Shown piece after piece: positions 8,306 to 16,148 of a DNA stretch of 64,000 nucleotides; position 1 is the first letter of the stretch; every line of letters begins with the position of its first letter. Made by a program: the position numbers and the translations under genes. Source of the stretch: Gemmatimonadota bacterium (GTDB lineage: Bacteria > Gemmatimonadota > Gemmatimonadetes > Longimicrobiales > Gaopeijiaceae); NCBI GenBank assembly GCA_040882465.1, contig JBBEBG010000034.1, positions 1 through 64,000 on the forward strand, in the 5' to 3' direction. The notes beneath the pieces are model-generated. The model did no database searches, was not told the DNA's origin, and worked only from the letters and a program-made list of their open reading frames with translations.

Positions 8306-8655
8306 AATTCGAGGATCCGAAGATTGGAGCCGTAGAACCGCACGACTCTTTTGTGACTGGTGCTATCGACCCCGACTCTGGCGAATGCACCGTGTTTCTG
8401 CGGTGGACCTCCACACCGGCCTCCCATTGGTGCGCTCTGCTTGAGTCCACGGCCAAAGACTGGGAGGGGATCGAACAGGTAATTGATAACGGACTTGTGC
8501 TATGCACCACCCTGGAAGGGCTGGCAGGAGACGTTGAGCGGATCGCCGAACTACTGCGAGAGTTCAACAACGAGTTTAGGGAGTCGAACGCCGAGATATT
8601 CCAGACCAGGAAGCGGTTGGATGACGCCATCGGGGAACTGCAACTTCCGATGTAG
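8302..8655 (+). CDS. 117-aa hypothetical protein
   Basis: The start at 8302 is supported by AAAGGAGG eight bases upstream and by the ATGA overlap with the preceding gene. The protein begins MKFEDPKIGAVEPHDSFVTG, has a compact N-terminal part with SHWCALLES, and ends in a helical region (ERIAELLREFNNEFRESNAE). It has no signal peptide. It belongs to the stretch that seems inserted between the lipoprotein and the 92-aa gene. Confidence 0.55.
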   Translation: MKFEDPKIGAVEPHDSFVTGAIDPDSGECTVFLRWTSTPASHWCALLESTAKDWEGIEQVIDNGLVLCTTLEGLAGDVERIAELLREFNNEFRESNAEIFQTRKRLDDAIGELQLPM

Positions 8656-8701
8656 GGCTCTGCCCACCCTGGGGAGCCGCTGTTGGAAGGGCGGACGCCT
8701 C

Positions 8702-8912
8702 CTGACGGCGCTGGAGCCAGGGGCAGGCGGGACGACCGGGAAATGGTCCCACCGTCGGGGCAATTTCCCCCTACGCCGCCGCTCTCGAATCTTCCGGCCT
8801 CTCGAGTCAAGACGCCTCCCGCTGGCAGAAGGTCGCGAAGTTCGGGGAGGAGGAGATGGAGGCGCGCAAGGCGCAATGCCGGGAGGATGGTGCTCCCATA
8901 GCGAGAGCGTAG
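8702..8912 (+). pseudogene. Frameshifted gene fragment related to 36239-36496
   Basis: The DNA matches region B at CTGACGGCGCTGGAG and again at CCCCCTACGC followed by GCCGC. The first half reads LTALEPGAGGTTGKW; after a frameshift the second half reads SPYAAALESSGLSSQDASRW and ends DGAPIARA. The SSQDASRWQKV motif resembles phage and plasmid proteins with a ParB/KorB-like helical domain. No start codon is evident. Confidence 0.45.
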
Positions 8913-8945
8913 TTACGAGCACTCGCCGGGCGGAGGAATAGCGAA

Positions 8946-9347
8946 ATGAGACGACTGATCGCGGGATTGGCGGTGGCGCTCACCGGGTGCGCTCCCGGCG
9001 AATCGGACGAGGATCGGATCGCCGCGCTTCGGTCCGAACAGTCGGCGATTGGCGCAGAGATTGAGCGCCTGACGGCTGATCGGGCGAGGCTGTTCCGTGA
9101 TGAGGATATCGCGATGTTCTCCCGACAACTCGATTCGCTCAACGCCCGCATGATTCGTGGCACAGACTTCGACGCTATTGACCGCGAACTCGATGCGCTC
9201 GCCGCTCGCCGTGATTCGGTCCTGGCCCTGGTGGACGCGCCTGAGAATCAGGCGGTGATCCGGGCACTCGGAGACTCCTTGACCGCGCTCCGGGACCAGC
9301 TGGCCTTCATGGACCGCGAGGTCCGGCGAATCCTGGACACGCCCTAA
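8946..9347 (+). CDS. Small coiled-coil lipoprotein
   Basis: The 133-aa product has a short signal sequence ending in VALTGC (Cys at 15), a lipobox. The rest is almost wholly helical with heptads (IAALRSEQSAIGAEIERLTA and ELDALAARRDSVLALVD). GGAGGAATAG upstream supports the start. It resembles small periplasmic coiled-coil lipoproteins in shape only. Confidence 0.55.
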   Translation: MRRLIAGLAVALTGCAPGESDEDRIAALRSEQSAIGAEIERLTADRARLFRDEDIAMFSRQLDSLNARMIRGTDFDAIDRELDALAARRDSVLALVDAPENQAVIRALGDSLTALRDQLAFMDREVRRILDTP

Positions 9348-9417
9348 CGATGGCCGCAATCCGAGGAAACCCGGTCAATTGGGAGCATGCACTGAGTCGA
9401 GATAAGGGCATTTGCCC

Positions 9418-9696
9418 ATGAGATTCCACGAACCCTTCAGTACCCGATCCGGTGAAGCGACCTACCGGACCTTCGACGGCTCCGACGTGGCCGGAATCCG
9501 CATTGCGCTCGTGTGCGGCTCATAGCTTCTAAGCGACGTGACGGACCGAGGAACGTGGGCGATCAGGATGGAGGAGGACGGTGCGTTCCTCGTTGCTGAG
9601 ACGCAGCCGGGGGAAAGCATGGAATTCGGGCGGTACTGGAGGCTCGAGGAGGCGCTGGGGAAGCTCGCCGCGGCGGCTGGACGGAAGGGGGAATGA
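9418..9696 (+). pseudogene. 92-aa gene with internal stop (copy of 30915-31193)
   Basis: From ATG at 9418 the frame reads MRFHEPFSTRSGEATYRTF and so on to VCGS, then TAG, then LLSDVTDRGTWAIRMEEDGA to a TGA at 9694. The region B copy has TGG (Trp) at the position of the TAG, so a single base change broke this gene. The end overlaps the ATG of the next gene (ATGA), the same coupling as in region B, where a different gene follows. The function is unknown. Confidence 0.75.
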
Positions 9697-10355
9697 CGCC
9701 ACCGTACCAACTGCGTCGATACACACATGTTAGTGCCCTTCGAAGCATCTTCGCAGATCAGCGGATGCGCCTGGGACGGTTCAAGGACTGGGAGGACAAG
9801 AACGACTCCCACTACGTCGAAGCGTACCGACGCGAAGGCAACTTCACTGATGTTCGAATCCTGTGTCTCTCCGCAGCTGAGGAAGACTTCCATCACTGGA
9901 GATCCTTCGCGTTCTCGCCGGACGGCGTACTCATCGTCTTCAATGGAACCGAGCTGCACAATGCGCTGTTGCGTGCGCCGCGCCTCGTTGCGCACGGCCC
10001 CATGGAATACCACTGGTGGACGGGGGGGCTCAAGCGACTCAAGCGTCTGAAGCCCGACGAGCCCCCCCTCCTCGGAGGAAGGATTCGCCCCGACCGGCTT
10101 CCGTTTGTGAAGCGGAAACACTTCCAGGGCGAGCGGGAGTATCGCTATGTCTTTGGGTTCACAGACAGCTCAAAGCAGGAGCGCAATGTGGATGTCCCGA
10201 CCGCCTCAATCGCGAGAGTTTGGCTGAGTCCGTGGTCAAAGGCGAGCAGTCTGCACGCAATCAGGCGAATGCCTGGGGCCAATTCAATTCAAATCAACCG
10301 TTCCAAACTCCTCAACAACAAAGAATGGAGGGCGCTCGCGGACCGATCAGGATGA
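9693..10355 (+). CDS. DUF2971-like protein
   Basis: The 220-aa protein starts MTPPYQLRRYTHVSALRSIF and contains MRLGRFKDWEDKNDSHY, RILCLSAAEEDFHHWRSFAF and REYRYVFGF. That order (an early position-of-loss segment, a conserved cysteine/serine strand, HHW then a phenylalanine-rich strand) recalls the DUF2971 family, which is common in mobile elements and of unknown role. It takes the cargo position that a HEPN-like gene holds in region B. It is coupled to the broken 92-aa gene by ATGA. Confidence 0.5.
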   Translation: MTPPYQLRRYTHVSALRSIFADQRMRLGRFKDWEDKNDSHYVEAYRREGNFTDVRILCLSAAEEDFHHWRSFAFSPDGVLIVFNGTELHNALLRAPRLVAHGPMEYHWWTGGLKRLKRLKPDEPPLLGGRIRPDRLPFVKRKHFQGEREYRYVFGFTDSSKQERNVDVPTASIARVWLSPWSKASSLHAIRRMPGANSIQINRSKLLNNKEWRALADRSG

Positions 10356-10480
10356 AGGCACGCCGCTTATGGCTGACGGCGATCGTGCGGCGTGGGATTA
10401 CTGAGCCGCCCACCGTTGGAGAGTGCGCCGATCGGCTCTCGCCCGACTGCGTGACCGCGGCGCTCGTTCTCACTCGCGCC

Positions 10481-11470
10481 TTAGGCCGGCGGAGGCAACT
10501 CCCGATCGCTTCCAGATGTGGCCTCGGGGGAGATTGCCGGGCCACTCGTTTGGATGTCGGAGGGAACGTCCATGGTTGCTTCGAGCGCTCCTCCGTCGGG
10601 CGGCTCGGATACGCGATCAATTCCGGGGGCTCCGTATCCCCAGTGCTTCTGAATCAGCAGGTGATTGGTCCTGCAATTCTTACACGAGAACTCAAGGCCA
10701 ACTTCCAGCTTTCGGTTCTCGATGGGCATCAATGTGCCGCAACTCAAGCAGTCGAAGGCTGTCGCGTCGAGGTGGAAAACCATGTCTTCGGGCGCAACGT
10801 CTGAGGGGGGGTTCTCCGGCACCTCGACGACATGCATCGCTCCACAGTGAATGCACCTCGCTCGCTTCGAGAGGATCGCAGCAAATTGATCGACGACCGA
10901 AAACTTCTCGCAGGCCTCGCACGGGTAGTTGACTGAGATCGTGAGGCCGCTCGACTGGGCAGAGCGGACACGAGGCCCAATCTCGGAAAAGAAACCCTCG
11001 AGCGTGTCTCGAAGCTTTCCCTGCCATCGAAGGATCCAGGCGTGGTCCTGCTGGCGCTTCACGGTCGGAACGTGGAGATAGCTCGCGAGGCGTTGATAGT
11101 AGTGGTCAAGGGTCTCGACTTTCAGGGTCAGGTGGTCTACCTGGGTCGTCGGGCCGATTGCATTCCCCTCTCCGTCTGTGGGCGTGAATCGCATTCGAAT
11201 GTCGGAGTCCGAGCCGGGCTCGATCTCGCGAAGTGCACGGAGGACGACCTCGGGCTGCCAAGTACCGGAGTCGGCTCCAAGGAGGTCGGGCGCGAGCCTC
11301 TTCTCGTACATTCTGAGCTTGTCGTATGCGAATGCTTCCAGGCAGAGGCGCGCTTCGAGCGCGGCGTATCGCAAGGACTGAGGATCGCCACGCTCGAACA
11401 GTTCCTTCGCTCGCCGAAAGGCGCTCAGGCGATCGTATCGGAGCCGCTCCTCCTGCGAATTTGGGGGCAT
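10481..11470 (-). CDS. Hypothetical protein with two zinc ribbons
   Basis: The 329-aa product has an N-terminal helical domain (about 1-70, LRYAALEARLCLEAFAYDKL, HEPN-like in style) and two putative zinc ribbons: CEACEKF paired with CIHCGAMH (about 190-225), and CLSCGTL paired with CKNC (about 255-285). A Pro/Ser-rich tail follows. It lies last before the tRNA-like boundary and is convergent with the DUF2971-like gene. A nucleic-acid-binding role is likely but unproved. Confidence 0.55.
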   Translation of the reverse strand: MPPNSQEERLRYDRLSAFRRAKELFERGDPQSLRYAALEARLCLEAFAYDKLRMYEKRLAPDLLGADSGTWQPEVVLRALREIEPGSDSDIRMRFTPTDGEGNAIGPTTQVDHLTLKVETLDHYYQRLASYLHVPTVKRQQDHAWILRWQGKLRDTLEGFFSEIGPRVRSAQSSGLTISVNYPCEACEKFSVVDQFAAILSKRARCIHCGAMHVVEVPENPPSDVAPEDMVFHLDATAFDCLSCGTLMPIENRKLEVGLEFSCKNCRTNHLLIQKHWGYGAPGIDRVSEPPDGGALEATMDVPSDIQTSGPAISPEATSGSDRELPPPA

Positions 11471-11638
11471 GGTCCCATTCGTCTGTGCGGTGATCCCTCG
11501 TGGATCAGGTGCTCGAACGCGAGAGGGAATCTAACTGTGCCAAAAACTGGTGCGACGCGCACCGATTCCCTGCCCTACCACCTGACGCTCGATTCAGGAT
11601 TCCCAACGGGTCCCGACGCTGGCCAACGGCGGATTTCC

Positions 11639-11678
11639 CCTTAGGAGGCAGCCGCTCTATCCTCTGAGCTACGGGGAC
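11639..11678 (-). pseudogene. tRNA-Arg(CCU) 5' half
   Basis: On the minus strand, from 11678, the sequence gives a GTCCCCG acceptor arm, a D arm with GCTC and GAGC, and an anticodon loop CTCCTAA with CCT. The next bases do not pair with the anticodon stem, and no normal T arm or 3' acceptor follows within tRNA distance. A weak GTCCC/GGGAC pairing at about 11610 is possible. It is probably a tRNA gene interrupted at the anticodon stem at the edge of region A. The CCU tRNA can be dispensable where a UCU tRNA reads AGG. Confidence 0.5.
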
Positions 11679-11769
11679 GGAATCGAAAGAAGAAGATAAT
11701 GCCTCAGCGCCGGTCGTTGCGGCGTCCTACCGCATCTCATCCCGCGAATCGGTCCCCGCGCGTCAGTCC

Positions 11770-12099
11770 CTATTTCCCCGGTTTTCCCGGCGCGCGGTAG
11801 CTGACGCTCTTCTTCGCGGCCTTGTCGATCTCTTCCGGTGAGAGGAGGACCGTGGTCCTCGCCCTTACCGCTCCGCTCGCGTTGACGGCGAGGGCCACCG
11901 CAGCGGCCTCGACGCCCGACGGCACCTCCACGATCACCGCGAAGTCATCCTTTCCAAAGGTGAAGTAGAAGGCTTCGACCTTTCCTCCGAGGCCTTTCGT
12001 GACCTTCTCGATGGCCTTGCGACGTTTGGAGCCGCCTTCCTTTCGGAGGCCTTCGACTCCCTTTTCCGTGTACGAACCCTGAAAGAGATACTTGGCCAT
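11770..12099 (-). CDS. GYD domain protein
   Basis: The 109-aa cytosolic protein starts MAKYLFQGSYTEKGVEGL, matching the beginning of GYD domain proteins, a small alpha/beta family of unknown function related to dimeric barrels. FYFTFGKDDFAVIVEVP fits the central strand. The C-terminal YRAPGKPGK tail is also usual in this family. It is a single-gene unit and marks the return to core DNA right of region A. Confidence 0.8.
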   Translation of the reverse strand: MAKYLFQGSYTEKGVEGLRKEGGSKRRKAIEKVTKGLGGKVEAFYFTFGKDDFAVIVEVPSGVEAAAVALAVNASGAVRARTTVLLSPEEIDKAAKKSVSYRAPGKPGK

Positions 12100-12329
12100 G
12101 TCTCATCTCCGCGGTGAGCGTCAGCCGCCCCGGGGCCCATCGAAATGGGGGGGGTAGCCTCGACGCAAGGTTACGCGTCGCCGATAGGGAAAGCCAGAGA
12201 ATCAGCCATGGGTCAGGTGTCTGCCGGAACTGGTCGCCTATCCGGCGAGTGTCCACCACGATATTTTGACCTCCCCGCGCTAGGCCACGGGACGACGATC
12301 ACGATCGCCGCACTTCCGGGGAGGCAAGG

Positions 12330-14495
12330 ATGAGACCGAACCGAATCGGCAGGACCACCAGGCTCCGCGGGATTTTGGGCTTGACGGCGACCGCCATCGC
12401 GGCCACCGGCTGCGAGCTCCCGAACGGGGTCGTCGCGATTGACGACGACGACATCGGCGGAGTGGTCACGAGCTCGAGCGGACCCGAGGCCGGTGTCTGG
12501 GTGATCGCCCAGACGGCCGATCTCCCGACGCCTTTCGTCCGCATCGTCGTGACGGACGACGACGGGCGCTATCTCGTACCCGACCTTCCGGATGCGACCT
12601 ACGACGTCTGGGTCCGCGGCTACGGCCTCGTGGATTCCGCGCCGGTGCGCGGCACGCCGGGGCGCGAGCTCATGCTCGCCGCGACCGTGGCTCCCGATCC
12701 GCATGCGGCCGCGCAGATCTACCCGGCGGGTTCCTGGTTCTCGCTCCTTCGCGTTCCCTCCGCCGACGAGTTTCCCGGAACCGGCCCCGACGGGAATGGG
12801 ATCTCGCCGAACATGCAGAACCAGGCCCAGTGGCTTCGGCTCCTCAAGTCGGGAGGATGCCAGGCCTGTCATCAGTTGGGGAACCGCGCGACCCGGGAGA
12901 TCCCCACCGCGCTCGGCTCCTTTCCCTCCACCGTCGCCGCGTGGGAGCGCCGCATCCAGTCGGGTCAGGCCGGCGCTCAGATGAATGCGAGCCTCGGACA
13001 GTTCGGACGTGAGCGAGTGCTCCAGGAGTTCGCGGACTGGACGGACCGAATCGCGGCGGGAGAAGTCCCCCCTGCCCCGCCCCGGCCGGCCGGAGTCGAG
13101 CGGAACGTGGTCATCACGCTCTGGGACTGGGCGGATCCGACGGCGTACCTGCACGATGTCGTCTCGACGGACCGGCGAGACCCGACGGTCAACGCCTATG
13201 GTCCGGTGTACGGGGCCCCCGAGCTCAGCGTGGACTACATCCCGGTCCTCGACCCGGCCACCCACACGGCGTCGGTTATCCCCCTGGAGCCGCGAGACCC
13301 GGAGACGCCGGCTCCGTCTTCGGCCATGATGCAGCCTTCTCCGTACAATGGAGACCAGCCCTTCTGGGTGAGCCGGCTCAACGTGCATAATCCGATGTTG
13401 GACGCCGAGGGGCGCGTGTGGCTCACCGCCCGGATCCGGCCGTCGGCGAATCCTCCGGTCTGCCAGGAGGGGTCGGATCATCCCTCGGCACAGGCCTTCC
13501 CGGTGGGAAATGCCGGACGCCACCTCGCCGTCTACGATCCCGAGACGGCGGCGCTCACCCACGTCGGCACCTGCTTCGGCACGCACCACCTGATGTTCGC
13601 CGAAGACGATCGCAACACCCTCTGGACGAGTGGCGGCGGCCAGGTCGTCGGATGGCTCGACACGGAGCTCTTCCTGGAGACAGGGGATGAGGAGGCCGCG
13701 CAGGGATGGACGCCTCTGGTCCTCGACACGAACGGAAACGGGGTCCGGGACGATTACACGGAGCCGAACGAGGAGCCCGATCCGGCACTCGACCGCCGAA
13801 TCGCCTCCGGCTTCTATGCCGTGTCGCCGGCGCCGGATGGATCCATCTGGGCCACTTCGCTCGGTTTTCCGGGCGCCGTCCTGCGACTCGCCCCGGGCGA
13901 GAATCCGAGCGAGACCGCGCTCGTCGAGATCTTCCAACCCCCACTGGATGAAGGCGGAGTGCCCATCGAAGGGTATTCCCCGCGCGGAGGGGATGTGGAC
14001 CGCAACGGCGTCTTTTGGGCGGCGATGGCGAGTGGGCACCTGGCCAGCTTCGACCGTTCGAAATGTGCCGGACCCCTGAATGGGCCCGAGGCCACCGGTC
14101 AGCACTGCCCCGAGGGATGGACCTTCTACGCCGAACCGCTCCCGCAACTTCAGGGAGTGGACGGCTCGGGAAGCGCGGAGGCGAGCTACTACACCTGGGT
14201 GGATCAGCGGAACACGCTCGGACTTGGCGAGAACGTCCCGATCAACACGGGCAACCAGTCGGAGGGGCTTCTCGCGCTCCGCGACGGCGAATGGGTCGTG
14301 CTGCGCGTTCCATACCCCCTCGGGTTCTTCACGAAGTGGATGGACGGGCGGATCGACGATCCGGACGCCGGATGGAAGGGACGCGGGATCTGGGCGACCG
14401 TGAGCACTCGAGCTCCCTTCCATATGGAGACGGGAGCCGGAACAACGAGTAAGGTCGCTCACTTCCAGATGCGTCCGGACCCCCTGGCCCGCTGA
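12330..14495 (+). CDS. Large secreted lipoprotein with CXXCH motif and propeller-like domain
   Basis: The 721-aa product has a signal peptide ending IAATGC (lipobox, Cys about 28). Residues 40-115 look like a carboxypeptidase-regulatory-like Ig fold (ARVIVTDDDGRYLVPDLPD style). At about 175, GGCQACHQLG is a CXXCH haem c site. The remainder resembles streptogramin-lyase/NHL beta-propellers, with blades such as DGSIWATSLGFPGAVLRL and DRNGVFWAAMASGHLASFD. It is likely a periplasmic or surface redox or sensor protein. The substrate is unknown. Confidence 0.6.
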   Translation: MRPNRIGRTTRLRGILGLTATAIAATGCELPNGVVAIDDDDIGGVVTSSSGPEAGVWVIAQTADLPTPFVRIVVTDDDGRYLVPDLPDATYDVWVRGYGLVDSAPVRGTPGRELMLAATVAPDPHAAAQIYPAGSWFSLLRVPSADEFPGTGPDGNGISPNMQNQAQWLRLLKSGGCQACHQLGNRATREIPTALGSFPSTVAAWERRIQSGQAGAQMNASLGQFGRERVLQEFADWTDRIAAGEVPPAPPRPAGVERNVVITLWDWADPTAYLHDVVSTDRRDPTVNAYGPVYGAPELSVDYIPVLDPATHTASVIPLEPRDPETPAPSSAMMQPSPYNGDQPFWVSRLNVHNPMLDAEGRVWLTARIRPSANPPVCQEGSDHPSAQAFPVGNAGRHLAVYDPETAALTHVGTCFGTHHLMFAEDDRNTLWTSGGGQVVGWLDTELFLETGDEEAAQGWTPLVLDTNGNGVRDDYTEPNEEPDPALDRRIASGFYAVSPAPDGSIWATSLGFPGAVLRLAPGENPSETALVEIFQPPLDEGGVPIEGYSPRGGDVDRNGVFWAAMASGHLASFDRSKCAGPLNGPEATGQHCPEGWTFYAEPLPQLQGVDGSGSAEASYYTWVDQRNTLGLGENVPINTGNQSEGLLALRDGEWVVLRVPYPLGFFTKWMDGRIDDPDAGWKGRGIWATVSTRAPFHMETGAGTTSKVAHFQMRPDPLAR

Positions 14496-14523
14496 GCGGA
14501 AGGCACTCGCGGGGCCGTTCCGC

Positions 14524-15096
14524 ATGTCGACCCGAGCCGGCCCTTCAATCGTCGCCGCCTTCGAACCGTTCGGCGGGCGGACCCGGAATCGATCGTGGGA
14601 AGCGGTGCGGCGCCTCGAGCTTACACCGGGCGTCGAGCGCGTCCTCCTCCCGGTGGACTTCGTCCGGCTCCGCAAGGTGATCCCGAAGCTCGCCGCCAGG
14701 ATTCCGAGCGCGCTCCTTCTGGTCGGTGAAGTGCCCTCGGGCCCGCTCCGCGTCGAGGGAGTGGCGCTGAACGTCCTCCATTCCGACCGCCCGGACAACG
14801 CGGGGAGCGTTGTGGCGGACGTCCCGATCGTGCCGGGCGCTCCCCTGGCCCTCCGCGTCCGCTGGAATCCGGGTGAAGTGACCCGAGCCCTGACCGCGGA
14901 AGGAATTCCAGCCGTCCCCTCCTTTCACGCGGGGACTTACGCCTGCAACGCCGCCCTCTATCTGGCCCTTCACCACCTTCCCGCATCCTCGCGTGTCGGC
15001 TTCCTGCATCTCCCCCGGCGGGGTGGTCCACCGGGAACCGGCCTTCCCCGTCTCGTGCGTGCCGTCGAGCTCGTATTCGCCGTACTCACCAGCTAG
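14524..15096 (+). CDS. pcp: Pyroglutamyl-peptidase I
   Basis: The 190-aa protein belongs to peptidase family C15, which removes N-terminal pyroglutamate. AAFEPFGGRTRNRSWEAV is the family N-terminus. The catalytic triad can be read as Glu in LRVEGVALN, Cys in GTYACNAALY and His in VGFLHLP. It is about 25 residues shorter than typical enzymes. It starts 28 bases after the lipoprotein stop and may be cotranscribed with it. It is cytosolic. Confidence 0.8.
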   Translation: MSTRAGPSIVAAFEPFGGRTRNRSWEAVRRLELTPGVERVLLPVDFVRLRKVIPKLAARIPSALLLVGEVPSGPLRVEGVALNVLHSDRPDNAGSVVADVPIVPGAPLALRVRWNPGEVTRALTAEGIPAVPSFHAGTYACNAALYLALHHLPASSRVGFLHLPRRGGPPGTGLPRLVRAVELVFAVLTS

Positions 15097-15181
15097 TTGG
15101 TGTTTCCCATTATCTATGCAATGCCCGAATTACGTTTTCATGGTATTCGTGATGTGGCTTCCGGAAATGTGTCGAATACAC

Positions 15182-15216
15182 TTGATATAAACACGCGTAT
15201 CGCGTGTATTTATAGA
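15182..15216 (+). promoter_or_regulatory. AT-rich promoter-like site with overlapping palindrome
   Basis: In an unusually AT-rich 140-base patch, TTGATA (15182-15187) lies 17 bases upstream of TGTATT. Between and over them sits a near-perfect palindrome, ACACGCG-TAT-CGCGTGT (15191-15207), with flanking ATAAA/TTTAT. This suggests a promoter with an operator for the lipoprotein gene starting at 15377. No transcription factor is assigned. Confidence 0.35.
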
Positions 15217-15376
15217 GCCTTACGCATATCAGTGAAGCGAGGGCACAGCCGATGCACCTCAGGGGTCCAGTGCCGGACCGGTCCCCTCCCACATCGGGAG
15301 AACGGCCATCCGGATCATGGACCTGAGGGAAGGCGCCTTGAACGGCCGCCCCGGTCCCAGAAAGGGAGATGGAGCG

Positions 15377-16051
15377 ATGATGCGGATGCGACGAAGCCGA
15401 ACGGTCGGCGTGGCGATCCTCCTCGCGGCGATTGCGGGGTGCGATGTCGGGCCGACGGACCCGGGAGAGGTGAGCTTGGCCGTCCCGGGCTCCGATGTGG
15501 GTGGCGGTTCTACGGGCTCGATGGCCGCCGTGCCGCCGGACCTCGCGGTCTCGGACCTCGAGGAGGGCGTAAATCTCGAGCAGGCGGCAAGGCGCTGGAT
15601 CGGCCATGCCCAGCGACTCTTCGATCGGGCGTCGGAGTTGGCAGGCCCGAATCCCGAGCCACCGATCTCTGCATGGTTGCAAGCGGCGGAACAGCTGCTC
15701 GACCAAGCGAAGGAATCATACGCGGCCGGGCACTTCCCGGCGGCCATCGCGCAGGCCCAGGCTTCGGCACAGAAGTCCCAGGACGTGATCGAGGCACTCT
15801 CGGGCGATCGGACCAACCTCGAGGATCGCGCCGCCCAGGCGATCCAGCATGCGGAAGCCCTCTATCTGGAGGCCGTGGATCTGGCCGGTCCCAACCCGGA
15901 GCGTCGGGTGCGGACCGCGCTCGGAAAGGCCCAGGATCTTCTGGAGGCGGCCGTGCGCGCATTCGAGGCGGAGGAGTATCAGCAGGCGATCCGGCACGCG
16001 CTGGACTCTGCCCACATCTCGCAGACGGTGATCCGCTACCTCACTTCCTGA
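15377..16051 (+). CDS. Lipoprotein with two tandem helical repeats
   Basis: The start is ATG at 15377, with GGAG upstream; the longer frame is not signal-peptide-like. The 224-aa product has a lipobox (AAIAGC, Cys about 22). Two homologous units follow, each with a helix, the phrase LAGPNPE, a second helix and a closing segment (QKSQDVIEAL in the first, HISQTVIRYL in the second). It is an internal duplication, TPR-like in appearance. It would sit in the periplasm. The function is unknown. Confidence 0.7.
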   Translation: MMRMRRSRTVGVAILLAAIAGCDVGPTDPGEVSLAVPGSDVGGGSTGSMAAVPPDLAVSDLEEGVNLEQAARRWIGHAQRLFDRASELAGPNPEPPISAWLQAAEQLLDQAKESYAAGHFPAAIAQAQASAQKSQDVIEALSGDRTNLEDRAAQAIQHAEALYLEAVDLAGPNPERRVRTALGKAQDLLEAAVRAFEAEEYQQAIRHALDSAHISQTVIRYLTS

Positions 16052-16078
16052 CCCATGAGGCGAGTGGAGGCGGGGCAA

Positions 16079-16112
16079 GGGCCCGGCGGCCGAACGCTCG
16101 GACGCCGGGCCC
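16079..16112. terminator. Perfect 10-bp hairpin between convergent genes
   Basis: GGGCCCGGCG (16079-16088) and CGCCGGGCCC (16103-16112) form a perfect stem 28 bases after the lipoprotein stop and before the convergent DedA stop. It probably ends transcription from both sides, although T-runs are weak. Confidence 0.6.
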
Positions 16113-16148
16113 GATGCTTTGGCACGGCGCTTCTTCACCAGGGACCGC

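Larger units (their letters stand above)
1..11638. mobile_element. Region A: distal end of a second, partly decayed satellite-like element
   Basis: This accessory block has many short hypothetical genes on both strands, several with broken reading frames. Its right part is collinear, in inverted orientation, with the distal end of region B: the 68-aa gene (5294), a variable pair, a divergent small gene (7036), a lipoprotein (7342), a 92-aa gene (9418) and variable cargo (9693). It abuts a tRNA-Arg(CCU)-like 5' half at 11639-11678, as expected for a tRNA-targeted element. No integrase, primase or terminase is visible, so those would lie left of the window. The left boundary is unknown and the element assignment is inference from the comparison with region B. 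Confidence 0.55.

Noticed and set aside
11520-11678. Group I intron in tRNA-Arg(CCU)
   Set aside because: Such introns are known in this tRNA, but no 3' exon with a matching anticodon stem, T arm and acceptor was found to the left, and the possible interval is too short for an intron core.
12213-14798. 861-codon open frame on the minus strand
   Set aside because: It is antisense to the CXXCH lipoprotein and the peptidase, is Arg/Pro-rich without any domain, and has the look of a high-GC shadow frame.
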